Shown piece by piece: positions 27,800 through 36,295 of a stretch of DNA of 64,000 nucleotides. The stretch is from Aporhodopirellula rubra (GTDB lineage Bacteria; Planctomycetota; Planctomycetia; Pirellulales; Pirellulaceae). Made by a program: the position numbers and the translations under genes. The DNA is taken from positions 1-64,000 of the forward strand of contig NZ_JACHXU010000025.1 in assembly GCF_014192335.1 (NCBI RefSeq), in the 5' to 3' direction. The notes beneath the pieces are model-generated. The model did not search any database, was not told the DNA's origin, and saw only the letters and a list, made by a program, of their open reading frames with translations. The stretch's first letter is position 1. The number at the start of each line of letters is the position of its first letter.

Positions 27800-28594
27800 C
27801 TACCGACCGGCGGCCCAAACCATTCCGCGAACGAGCATCGCGAGGTAGGTTTCGTCTTCGAAGGTTTCTCGCGAGTGACCGTATGTCGTTCCGAAGACGC
27901 GCGCGTCACCGTATTGGTTGGTCCACACAACGGGATGCCATTGATCGGTGACTTGGCTCTTCGATTTTGCCAAGACGGTTGTGTTCGGCCAGACCTTTTC
28001 GATCACGTAGAGTTCGTCCATCGGCGTGGCGTAGGGTTCAGGAAATTCACGCATCACGGAATGTTCCGCGTTAACGACTTCGACCCCGTAGTGCGCCTGG
28101 TGTTCGTGCCGGCGGCTCGTCACGCCTAGGAATTCCCGCCAATCGTCGATTTTCGCATCGCGGTAGGTGTGCATCGCGCAGTGAATGACGACGGCGGGGA
28201 CGCCTTTCTGATGCGCAGTCGTGATTTTTCGGATGTATTCGGGCGTTGTGGTTGATGCGAAGCATTCGTTGTGGACGACGACATCGAAACCGCTGGCCCA
28301 GTCAGGGTTGTCGTAGAAGTCGATCTCCGCATCGGTTCCCTTGCCGCCTTCGGAGACGACGGTCCACACGATTTTTACCCCCGCTTTTTCCGCAGCCAAT
28401 TGCAGTGATTTTGACTGGAAGTCGTAGTCGTGGCAGCAACCACTCGTGATCAACAGAACGTTGATGGGGGCGTTATCGGAGGTTGTCGGTTCGTCGCCTC
28501 GAACGAGGCTCGGCAGAAGGCATAGCGAAAGAACCAGTGCGAGTGACGTGTTTGCGAGACGACGGAGGGCAAAAGGACGGAGGGATGGCATCAT
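27800..28594 (-). CDS. Secreted ThuA-domain protein
   Basis: A 264-residue protein with a signal peptide (RRLANTSLALVLSLCLLPSL, then VRGDE). A ThuA-like class I glutamine amidotransferase fold follows: INVLLITSGCCHDYDFQS, FDVVVHNECFA, AVVIHCAMHTYR, and WTNQYGDARVFGTTYGH near the end. ThuA domains occur in sugar-metabolism clusters (trehalose utilisation) and are numerous in planctomycetes, where their substrate is unknown. It lies 68 bases upstream of the dihydroorotase gene on the same strand. Confidence 0.88.
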   Translation of the reverse strand: MMPSLRPFALRRLANTSLALVLSLCLLPSLVRGDEPTTSDNAPINVLLITSGCCHDYDFQSKSLQLAAEKAGVKIVWTVVSEGGKGTDAEIDFYDNPDWASGFDVVVHNECFASTTTPEYIRKITTAHQKGVPAVVIHCAMHTYRDAKIDDWREFLGVTSRRHEHQAHYGVEVVNAEHSVMREFPEPYATPMDELYVIEKVWPNTTVLAKSKSQVTDQWHPVVWTNQYGDARVFGTTYGHSRETFEDETYLAMLVRGMVWAAGR

Positions 28595-28770
28595 CGTTGA
28601 GGGATCGCAGAATGGAGGGAGCGGGGTGGGGGCAGTGAACGTAGGGCCGGGTGTGTGATTTTAATACAGGGCCAGCAATCAGTTTATCGTCAGAATCTCA
28701 CTGCGGCGAATTTATCGAAAACCGATTGGTGTTCTTTGTGTTGGGAAGGGAGTTTGCCGGGCGCGATGGG

Positions 28771-28805
28771 GCAAAAGAAAACCGAAGTCCCGTGTGGGAC
28801 TTCGG
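28771..28805 (-). terminator. Intrinsic terminator of the DUF4912 gene
   Basis: A perfect 10-bp stem CCGAAGTCCC-GTGT-GGGACTTCGG (28782-28805) is followed on the minus strand by TTTTCTTTT (28781-28773). It lies about 70 bases past the stop of the minus-strand gene. Confidence 0.85.
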
Positions 28806-28875
28806 CATGCTCGTGTTGATGTTACTCCGAACCGTTCGCGTCGTGGAAGAATCGCGAGGTTCGAGGGGCGAAGAC

Positions 28876-30309
28876 CTAGTTGTTTTCTTGCAGTTCGACG
28901 GTGTCCATCACTTTGGTGTTCCGCTCGACAGCCAGCACCGTGGTGCGTTGGCGAAGTCCGTCGCGGGTTTCCGCCGTGATCGGTAGGACTTGGCGTTTGT
29001 CAGGGAAATCCAAGCGGACGGTGAAGGCACCGTCTTTCTGCAGTTTGACGGGATGACCGGAAACCATCACCGAAGCGGTGGGGTCGGTTTTTCCGAAGAC
29101 GATCAGCTCGGCTTCGACATCCAATCGCAGTTTCGATTGGCGTAACAGCGACGGGTCGCCTGTCATGCTGCCCGAGTCGGCGGGGTGTGGCATGCGGCGT
29201 TGCAGGCGATCTTCGAACGCGTCGCGAAGTTCGCCGCTGCCCGATTCGAGTCCACCGCTGAGGGCGTAGATTCGTTCGTAGTCTTCGGCGATGTCCTGCC
29301 AGTGTTCGTCGAGGCGTTCGCAGTCGCCCGGAACAGGGGTTTCGACCACGTTGCTGCGGCACAGGCAGTGGAATTCGCCATTGTCGGCGAGGTAACCGAT
29401 TGCGACGCGGTAACGCGATGGTGGGTCTTGGACGTCGATGTACCACGTGCTCACGCCACCATGAACCGCGATATCGCGGCTGACGGTTTCGGCGCGGTTG
29501 CTCGACACATCCCCGACGCTCAGCAGTCGAACGGTGGGAACGGCCGTGTGCCATCGTTCGGCCAACGCGGATTGAGCACGTTGCACGCTGCTTTGCGTGA
29601 TTTCCCAGCTCGCTTGCAACCAAAACGAATCACGAACCAGCAACACGATCCGGTCGCGGTGTGGCGTGTTGGTGCGATGACGTTCGGCGCCATCGGTCAC
29701 GGCGGATCCGGCGACGAGCGTGCTGGTCGAGAGGTCTTTACGTTTCTGAATCAATTCACGCCGGCGTCGCATTTCGGCTCGAATGCGGAGCGTTTTGGCG
29801 GAAACCTTGGGTTCGCTCAGTTCGGGCAACGGCACATCGTTGCGGGAGCTGGTTTTGCGGGTTTTGGTCCGTCCGGTCGATTTGCTCGAGCTTCCCGAGG
29901 AGGAAGCTGCCCCGGAAAGGGCACTGGTTGTGACGGTCGGTTTTTTGAGTTTTTTGGAAGAGTCAGCCTTGCTCGCTGAGGCCGGTGTGGCGCGTTTGGT
30001 CGTTGAACCCGACGTGCTTCGGCGGCTGATGACGTCGCCACCGCGTTTTGATTTAGTTGCGGGCGTTGCGTCGCTTGCCGCGTCTTTCTTTGCCGCGGCG
30101 ACTTGGCGGCGAAGACGACGTTGGATTTTGGTGATCTCGCTGACCAAATCATCCTTCCGCATCGAGTGCCAGCCTGCGATACCGTAGTTCTTTGCCAGCT
30201 CGGCAAGTTCCCGGCGTGTTTGAGAACTGAGGTCTGCGTTGGTGATCATGGAGGATTCCTCGTCAGTTCGACCTGAAACCGGGCTCAGGGCTTGTGCAAA
30301 AGTTGTCAT
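28876..30309 (-). CDS. Rho-N/SAP-like and DUF4912 domain protein
   Basis: A 477-residue protein. Near residues 25-65 is a Rho N-terminal/SAP-like helical motif (QTRRELAELAKNYGIAGWHS, then MRKDDLVSEI). About 120 residues of Lys/Ser/Thr/Ala-rich linker follow. From residue ~220 there is a DUF4912 domain (DRIVLLVRDSFWLQASWEIT, WYIDVQDP, YRVAIGYLADNGEFHCLCRS) and then a C-terminal beta-rich part (ASVMVSGHPVKLQKDGAFTVRL). The basic linker and the Rho-N motif suggest nucleic-acid binding; the role is unknown. ATG 30309 (GGGAGGG upstream) and ATG 30249 (GAGGA upstream) are both credible starts. A terminator follows. Confidence 0.85.
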   Translation of the reverse strand: MTTFAQALSPVSGRTDEESSMITNADLSSQTRRELAELAKNYGIAGWHSMRKDDLVSEITKIQRRLRRQVAAAKKDAASDATPATKSKRGGDVISRRSTSGSTTKRATPASASKADSSKKLKKPTVTTSALSGAASSSGSSSKSTGRTKTRKTSSRNDVPLPELSEPKVSAKTLRIRAEMRRRRELIQKRKDLSTSTLVAGSAVTDGAERHRTNTPHRDRIVLLVRDSFWLQASWEITQSSVQRAQSALAERWHTAVPTVRLLSVGDVSSNRAETVSRDIAVHGGVSTWYIDVQDPPSRYRVAIGYLADNGEFHCLCRSNVVETPVPGDCERLDEHWQDIAEDYERIYALSGGLESGSGELRDAFEDRLQRRMPHPADSGSMTGDPSLLRQSKLRLDVEAELIVFGKTDPTASVMVSGHPVKLQKDGAFTVRLDFPDKRQVLPITAETRDGLRQRTTVLAVERNTKVMDTVELQENN

Positions 30310-30559
30310 GCAGGAAACCCTCCCATTGGGGCGACCGACCTCAAATACCAGGATTGTCCCGAAAGGATCCGGTAAAGGGGGAATTCACTGCCAAAGCATT
30401 ATGGCAAGGGACCACCAATGGTTCTAGGGCTAGGTGATTAAATTGTACATTTCGGTCCAAAAAGTGTTGTTAGCAACGTTCCAAAACCGATTTTTCCCGT
30501 AATCTCAACCTAGACACGCTAGTCGCAAACGCCAGCTTTTTTTTTGAGGATCCGCCCGA

Positions 30560-30961
30560 ATGCCAAGCGAGCCGGACGAAGACAAGTCCGAACCTGAACA
30601 GAACCACCCTGACGGGGACACTGCGCCAGATGGAAACGCTCAGGCGAGCGGGGCGAACATCCACGAGGCGGGCGATGGCCGCCATCGGCGCGGTGCGGGC
30701 GATGGCCAAACGAACACTTCGGTGCCCCGCCTTGTGCCCCGCGCGATGCCGCCGCAGACAGCCGGCGAACGTCACGCTCTGATGCACCTCGCGTCGGCCG
30801 GGTTTGAGTTGGCGAGCTTCTCGTTGATTCTCGGTGGGGCCGGTTACGGCGTCGATCACTGGCTCGGTAACTCAACGCCCTACTTCGCCATCGCGGGGTT
30901 GCTGCTCGGCTTTTCGCTCGGGTTTTATCGATTGATCGTTCTCGCCAGCAAAATGGGCTGA
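30560..30961 (+). CDS. AtpZ/AtpI-like small membrane protein
   Basis: A 133-residue protein. The first ~70 residues are hydrophilic (Asp/Glu/Gly-rich, then basic). Two membrane helices with the AtpZ pattern follow (FELASFSLILGGAGYGVDHWLG; PYFAIAGLLLGFSLGFYRL). AtpZ and AtpI assist F-type ATP synthase, as an ion channel or in c-ring assembly. No atp genes are near, so it stands alone here. It is 215 bases upstream of pilT on the same strand. Confidence 0.8.
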   Translation: MPSEPDEDKSEPEQNHPDGDTAPDGNAQASGANIHEAGDGRHRRGAGDGQTNTSVPRLVPRAMPPQTAGERHALMHLASAGFELASFSLILGGAGYGVDHWLGNSTPYFAIAGLLLGFSLGFYRLIVLASKMG

Positions 30962-31176
30962 ACCATTCGGTGCCCGTTTGACGATCGTGCACCTTTGGAG
31001 ACGATGCGGGCATTTCGGACTCACCTTCGGCGCTTGCGAGCGAGGGCGGCGTCCAGGACGCTGGAGCGGCTTTCTGAGCAGGGTGCCTCCTACTTTCCCC
31101 TCGCAGTCCTCCTACAATCAACTAAAGTAGCACGTCTTCTCTCTTTCGCCCCCTTTCGTCGGGTCATACGTAAAAC

Positions 31177-32382
31177 ATGTCACACGGAAAACCTGCCAAA
31201 GCGGCCCCTGCTGGGCCGGCTCGCGATATGTCTGCCGATGCGGTCGCCGCTCGATTAAAGAGTTCGCTGCTTCAAGAAAAGAGGGAACTCGAGGTCGACA
31301 AGATTTTCCGCGCGTTGGTCAAACTCGAGGGCTCTGACCTTCACATGAAAGTCGGCCAGCCACCGATGGTCCGTGTTGGTGGTGAACTCAAGCCTCTCAA
31401 CCGAGGCCCGATTGATGCCGAAGAGATGGTCCGGCTGCTGTTGCCGATGATGGATGAACGTAACCTGATCATTTTCGAGGAAGAGGGCGGTGCCGACTTC
31501 TCATACCAATGTCAGGTCGACGATGTGCGTTGGCGGTTCCGGATCAACATGCTCAAGTCGCTCGGCAACATCGGATTGGTGGCTCGTCGAATCAGTAACT
31601 TCATTCCTGACTTTCGTGGCCTGTTTTTGCCCGATTCGATCGAAAATCTATGTCACTATGAACAGGGCATGGTGCTGCTCGCGGGGGTGACGGGGTCGGG
31701 GAAAAGTACCACGATCGGTTCGATGCTGAATTACATCAACAGCATCTATCGCAAACACATCCTGACGCTCGAAGATCCGATCGAATTCATTTTTACCGAA
31801 GACAAATCGCTGATTAACCAGCGAGAGATCGGCCAGGACGTGGTTGATTTCTCGGTCGGAATGAAACACGCGGTGCGGGAAGACCCCGACATCATCCTGG
31901 TCGGTGAGCTTCGCGATGAGGAGACGTTCATGACGGCGATTCACGCGGCCGAGACCGGTCACCTCGTGTTCGGTACCATTCACGCGGCGAGTGCGTCGAC
32001 CTGCATCGGGCGGATCCTCGACCTTTTTCCCGAGGAAATGCACCGCGCGATTCGCGGGGCAATCGCGATGAATATGAAAGGGATCGTGGCTCAGAAATTG
32101 CTTCGCAGTATCCGCCCGGGGGTCTCTCGTGTGCCGACCTGCGAAGTGATGACGTTCACCCCGATGATTCGTAAGCTCGTTCTCGAGGGGCATGACAGTA
32201 AACTGCCCGACGCGATTCGGATCGGTGCCGAGGACGGCATGCAAGACTTCACCATGAGTTTGAAACAACTGATTGACGACGACCTGATCGATCGTCCGAC
32301 GGCATTCGCTGTCGCTCCAAACAAAGACGCACTGAAGATGTCGCTCAAGGGCATCGATGTCAAAGCTCCAGGGATTATCTAA
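31177..32382 (+). CDS. pilT: PilT-type twitching ATPase
   Basis: A 401-residue secretion-type ATPase. An N-terminal PAS-like domain (KLEGSDLHMKVGQPPMVRVG) precedes a RecA fold with Walker A GVTGSGKSTTIG, the Asp box TLEDPIEFIF, Walker B DPDIILVGELRDEET and the His box GHLVFGTIHA. It powers retraction of type IV pili, or a related machine. About 35 extra N-terminal residues precede the usual start. The stop codon is followed immediately by the GTG of the GspE-like gene, so the two are co-expressed. A prepilin peptidase gene is at 46.5 kb; no pilins were recognised. Confidence 0.92.
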   Translation: MSHGKPAKAAPAGPARDMSADAVAARLKSSLLQEKRELEVDKIFRALVKLEGSDLHMKVGQPPMVRVGGELKPLNRGPIDAEEMVRLLLPMMDERNLIIFEEEGGADFSYQCQVDDVRWRFRINMLKSLGNIGLVARRISNFIPDFRGLFLPDSIENLCHYEQGMVLLAGVTGSGKSTTIGSMLNYINSIYRKHILTLEDPIEFIFTEDKSLINQREIGQDVVDFSVGMKHAVREDPDIILVGELRDEETFMTAIHAAETGHLVFGTIHAASASTCIGRILDLFPEEMHRAIRGAIAMNMKGIVAQKLLRSIRPGVSRVPTCEVMTFTPMIRKLVLEGHDSKLPDAIRIGAEDGMQDFTMSLKQLIDDDLIDRPTAFAVAPNKDALKMSLKGIDVKAPGII

Positions 32383-33723
32383 GTGGCACAGGCACCCGAA
32401 GAAATTCAACTATGGCAAACCGTGGCTCCCGTGGAATTCGTTCCGCATGTGGAGTCACGTACCGACGCGCAAGCATTGTTGATCACGACGCGGCAAGGCG
32501 CCGGTTACCTCATCGTGGCTGGGCAATTGGGGCATGCGATTCAGTCGCGGGCGACCCGCATGCTGCTGGACTTTTCGCAAAACGCGACTGCGATTCGATA
32601 TCAGATCGACGGTAACTGGGAACAACTCCCGCCGCTCGATCGCGAGTCCGGCGACGCGATGCTGTACGCGCTGAAGCAGCTCTGTCTGATGAACCCGGCC
32701 GATCGCCGTGGTGCCCAAAAAGGGGCCATGGGATTGAAGGTCAACAAAGACAAGTTCGAGTTGACCGTTCAGTCGCAGGGCGTTCCGACGGGTGAACGCG
32801 TGATTTGCCGGATCGATGCGGAGAAGGTGCCCTTCAGCAATCTCAGTGACATGGGCATGCGAGACAAAATGATCGAGCAGTTCAAGGAGCAGCTCAACGG
32901 GCACGGTAACGTTGTCTTGATCTCGGCCAAGAAGAGCGAAGGCGTCACGACACTTTGGAACGTGGCAATCCACGCCGCCGACCGTTTGATTCGTGACTTC
33001 CAATCGTTTGAACCAGCCGAAGCGCCGGAGCCGGAAATCATTAACATCACCTCGAACTTCTTCGGTGGTGATACGGGTAAAACGGAACTCGAAGTCGTGC
33101 AGCGGATGGTGCTGCGGGAGCCCGACGTGCTCCTGTTCCCGAACCCTCCTGAAGCGGAGTCCTTGCAAGTTTGCATGGAAAAGGTTTTCGAAGAAGACCG
33201 TCAGGTGATCCACCGTGCCGCGGGCGAAAGTGCGATCGAAGTCCTGCTGACTTTTGTGGGGCGATACCCCGAATCGCGCAAAATGATCGCGGAAAAACTC
33301 GGTGCTGTGTTGCACCAGCGCTTGATACGGCGGTTATGCGAGAACTGCAAGGTCGGCTTCGAACCGCCGCCGCAACTGCTCGCTCAACTCGGGATTCCCG
33401 CCGGGCGTGTGCCGGTCATGTATCAGCCTTTCATTCCGCCACCGATTGAAGAACAGGTCGATGAGAACGGCCGGCCCGCTCCAATCACGCCTTGTCACAT
33501 TTGTGGCGGCCGTGGTTATTTCGGACGGATCGGCGTGTTCGAGATGCTGCGGCCTGGACCGCAGTTCCGTGAGGCGTTGGCCAAGACCAGCGATGCGAGT
33601 CAGTTGTTCGCGATCGCGCGGGCAGAGGGCCATCGCGGGATCCAGGCCGAAGCCGTTCTGTCGGTTGCTCGGGGTCTGACCAGCATCGACGAACTCAAGC
33701 GAGTGTTTTCTAGACGCGGCTGA
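32383..33723 (+). CDS. GspE/PilB-like protein with a degenerate ATPase site
   Basis: A 446-residue protein that aligns in outline with secretion ATPases. The Walker A position reads LISAKKSEGVTTLWN (no GKT/S) and the Walker B position EPDVLLFPNPPEAESL (no catalytic Glu-Arg-Asp). The C-terminal zinc pairs typical of GspE are kept (CENCK and CHICGGRGYFGRIGVFEML). It is probably a non-hydrolysing partner or regulator of the PilT encoded directly before it; GTG 32383 abuts the pilT stop with no gap. The last 14 bases overlap the convergent epimerase gene. True loss of activity would need testing. Confidence 0.82.
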   Translation: MAQAPEEIQLWQTVAPVEFVPHVESRTDAQALLITTRQGAGYLIVAGQLGHAIQSRATRMLLDFSQNATAIRYQIDGNWEQLPPLDRESGDAMLYALKQLCLMNPADRRGAQKGAMGLKVNKDKFELTVQSQGVPTGERVICRIDAEKVPFSNLSDMGMRDKMIEQFKEQLNGHGNVVLISAKKSEGVTTLWNVAIHAADRLIRDFQSFEPAEAPEPEIINITSNFFGGDTGKTELEVVQRMVLREPDVLLFPNPPEAESLQVCMEKVFEEDRQVIHRAAGESAIEVLLTFVGRYPESRKMIAEKLGAVLHQRLIRRLCENCKVGFEPPPQLLAQLGIPAGRVPVMYQPFIPPPIEEQVDENGRPAPITPCHICGGRGYFGRIGVFEMLRPGPQFREALAKTSDASQLFAIARAEGHRGIQAEAVLSVARGLTSIDELKRVFSRRG

Positions 33724-34693
33724 GTGCGGCGAGCCCGTCGTCCATGGAGACCGTGGGGCGATAACCCAGTCGCTCTTTCGCGGCGGTGATGTCGAAGTAG
33801 TGGTCTTTGGCTAGCTGCGCGGCGACAAAACGCGTCATCGGCGGTTCTTCGCGGCGCCGCAGTGTTTTGTAGACGGTTTCGCACGTTGCCCCGATCGCGT
33901 AGGCAGACCGGTAAGAAATGTGCCGTGTCGGAGGTGGGGCATCAAATTTTTGGCACAGGCGAGAGATCCATTCCCAACACAGAACGGGTTCGTCTTGCGC
34001 GATGAAGTAGGACCGCCCCGCAGCGGAGTCTGGGTTATCGGAAAGTGCGGTCGTTGCACTCACATGGGCCGCCGCAGCATTGGTGACATGCACCGTGTCG
34101 ATTCGATTCTGTCCGTCGCCGATGATCCGTAGGCGGCCCGAACGGGCGCGGTCGAGCAGGCGTGGCAGGAGGTGTGGGTCGTCGTCGCCCCAGATCAAAT
34201 GCGGACGCAGTGAAACCGTGCGAAGACCGCCGGGGGTGTCCGCGGCGATCACCTCACGCTCGGCGATCGCCTTCGTCTGTGGGTAATAGCAGAGCCACTT
34301 TTCCGGATACCCGACCGACTCGTCGATGCCGCTTTGGTGTCCGCCGGCAAACGTCACGCTCGGGCTGCTCGTGTAGATGCACTGCGTTGCACCGGAGGAT
34401 TTGCAGGCGGCGAGCACGTTGCGGGTTGCGACCACGTTGTTTACGTAGAAGTGTTTCCACGGTCCCCAGACGCCCGCAACTGCCGCGGTGTGGATGACTG
34501 CGTCGACGTCCCTGATCGTTCGCTCCACGTAGGCTTTATCGGAGAGGTCACCGCGGTGATGTTGCATCCCACGACGTACGAGGTCTGGCGTTTCGCGTCG
34601 CGACAGACCGACGACTTCATCGCCTCGGTCGATCAATTGACGAACGATTTCGCTGCCTAGAAAACCGCTGCAACCGGTGACGAGGATTCGCAT
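33710..34693 (-). CDS. NAD-dependent epimerase/dehydratase family protein (3-beta-HSD-like)
   Basis: A 327-residue extended short-chain dehydrogenase with the nucleotide loop VTGCSGFLGSEIV at the N-terminus, DAVIHTAAVAGVWG, catalytic Tyr and Lys in YYPQTKAIAE, and LRPHLIWGDDDPHLLPRL. The last is typical of 3-beta-hydroxysteroid dehydrogenase/isomerase-like members that act on sterol or isoprenoid substrates. The real substrate is unknown. It starts 3 bases after the MFS pump stop, so the two form an operon. Confidence 0.88.
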   Translation of the reverse strand: MRILVTGCSGFLGSEIVRQLIDRGDEVVGLSRRETPDLVRRGMQHHRGDLSDKAYVERTIRDVDAVIHTAAVAGVWGPWKHFYVNNVVATRNVLAACKSSGATQCIYTSSPSVTFAGGHQSGIDESVGYPEKWLCYYPQTKAIAEREVIAADTPGGLRTVSLRPHLIWGDDDPHLLPRLLDRARSGRLRIIGDGQNRIDTVHVTNAAAAHVSATTALSDNPDSAAGRSYFIAQDEPVLCWEWISRLCQKFDAPPPTRHISYRSAYAIGATCETVYKTLRRREEPPMTRFVAAQLAKDHYFDITAAKERLGYRPTVSMDDGLAALSRV

Positions 34694-34696
34694 GGG

Positions 34697-35995
34697 TCAG
34701 TTGGCGGGTTCTTGGGTAGCGGGAATCGCAGGCCCTTCGGCCGATACCTTGGCCGGGAATCGTTTCAGGACGCGATAAAGAATGCACAACGCGATGAGTA
34801 GCAGGAAGGATCCGAACACGAACGGGGCACCCGCGAACGGTTCGCCGTTGTAGCGAAACGGCGTGTTTTCGTGTGTGAAGTATCGGAACAGGCCCGCCGT
34901 GAAGATCAGTGGCGCGAGAATGTTGGTGAGGCTCAGCAGCGAAGTCAGCGCCCCCTGAACGCGTCCTTGTTCGGCTGGGTCGACGGTGCTGGTGATCAGG
35001 CTTTGGATCGCGGGCCCGGACAGGCCGCTGAGTGAGCCAAAGATGATGATGCACGGGATCATCCATCCGTTGGTCGCTAGGCCGTAAAATAGAAACGAAA
35101 CACACGAGACGGTCATCGCCATCATCACGGTTCGTCGTTCACCAAATCGGCGGATTACGGGGCGAACCATTCCGCCCTGAACGACCACCGCCATCAACCC
35201 CACCAACGCGAGCATCCATCCGTTGGTTTGTTCCTCCCATCCGAAGCGGAATCCCATCGACAGCACCCAAACGTTTTCGAGTCCGCGTTGTGCGAGCGAG
35301 CTGAAGACAAACGCGGCGGCGAGCCCGAGGACCATCGGGTAGGCACGCAGTCGCGTGATTGTTCCGAATGGGTTCATGCTGCGAAGTGTGATCGTGGAGC
35401 TGCGTTTCTCCGGTGGCAGCGATTCCGGCAAGATGAAGTAGCCGTAGAGCCAATTGACCAGCGACAAACCCGCCGCGGCAAAGAACGGCAACCGCAATGA
35501 GATCCCGCCGAGGAGACCGCCGAGCGCCGGGCCAATGATAAAACCGAGGCCGAACATCATCCCGACCAACCCGAAATTCCTCGCCCGGTTTTCGCTCGTC
35601 GAGATGTCTGCGATGTACGCGTTGCTGGTCGAAAAGCTCGCTCCCATTACACCGGCGATAAACCGTCCGAGGAACAGCCAGCTGACGGACGTCGCCAGCC
35701 CCGTGATGATGAAGTCGATGCCGAGGCCAAACAGCGAACCAAGGATCACAGGACGGCGACCGAATCGGTCCGAGAGTGCACCCAATACCGGGGCAAAGAA
35801 AAACTGCATCAGCGAAAACGTCGCTGCGATGATTCCGACGTACCACCCCGCCATCGACTCGTCCCCGCCGACGAACTCCTTCACCAATTCCGGCAATACC
35901 GGAATGATGATCCCGATCGCCAGGATGTCGATGAATAGCGTCAACAGGATGAACGCCATCGCCGCAGCGTGTTTCTGATGCGGGGGCGTGATCAA
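34697..35995 (-). CDS. MFS drug transporter, TetA-like
   Basis: A 432-residue membrane protein with 12 predicted helices and the MFS loop motif GALSDRFGRRPV between helices 2 and 3. Its segments are like TetA-type proton/drug antiporters (IDILAIGIIIPVLPELVKEF; GRFIAGVMGASFSTSNAYIAD; GMMFGLGFIIGPALGGLLGG). Export of a drug or metabolite is inferred; tetracycline itself is not implied. It lies just upstream of the epimerase gene with a 3-base gap. No regulator is adjacent. Confidence 0.9.
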   Translation of the reverse strand: MITPPHQKHAAAMAFILLTLFIDILAIGIIIPVLPELVKEFVGGDESMAGWYVGIIAATFSLMQFFFAPVLGALSDRFGRRPVILGSLFGLGIDFIITGLATSVSWLFLGRFIAGVMGASFSTSNAYIADISTSENRARNFGLVGMMFGLGFIIGPALGGLLGGISLRLPFFAAAGLSLVNWLYGYFILPESLPPEKRSSTITLRSMNPFGTITRLRAYPMVLGLAAAFVFSSLAQRGLENVWVLSMGFRFGWEEQTNGWMLALVGLMAVVVQGGMVRPVIRRFGERRTVMMAMTVSCVSFLFYGLATNGWMIPCIIIFGSLSGLSGPAIQSLITSTVDPAEQGRVQGALTSLLSLTNILAPLIFTAGLFRYFTHENTPFRYNGEPFAGAPFVFGSFLLLIALCILYRVLKRFPAKVSAEGPAIPATQEPAN

Positions 35996-36295
35996 AACGG
36001 AAGACTCTTGTGGGGGAACGGATCGGCAGGAGCCCTAGATTAGCCCAGACGATTTTTTTTCACAGGGTGGGAGCAAGATGCACTCGCCTAGGTGGCGGGC
36101 GCGTGACGCGATCGCGTTTTCAGACCGCGGTTGGCTGCGAAGCCGAGTTGGGTCGCTCGGCAGTTGGGTCGCTAGGCAATGCCCGCGGCAGATTGGGCCG
36201 CGTCGTGAGGCTGCCGTCTCGGCGTCTTGATCCCGACGCGTGACGCCATCTTATTGCGTGTCGCTGTTTTCATGCCGCAGTCCTGCCGCGTGAGG
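35996..36295. other. Gene-free stretch between MFS gene and lepA
   Basis: Three hundred GC-rich bases. A 16-bp imperfect tandem duplication (AGTTGGGTCGCTCGGC then AGTTGGGTCGCTAGGC, 36146-36177) and a run of T at 36053-36060 are all that stand out. Confidence 0.5.
36146..36177. repeat. 16-bp tandem duplication with one mismatch
   Basis: Two adjacent 16-base units differ only by C/A at position 12. This is probably a recent slippage event in non-coding DNA. Confidence 0.8.
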
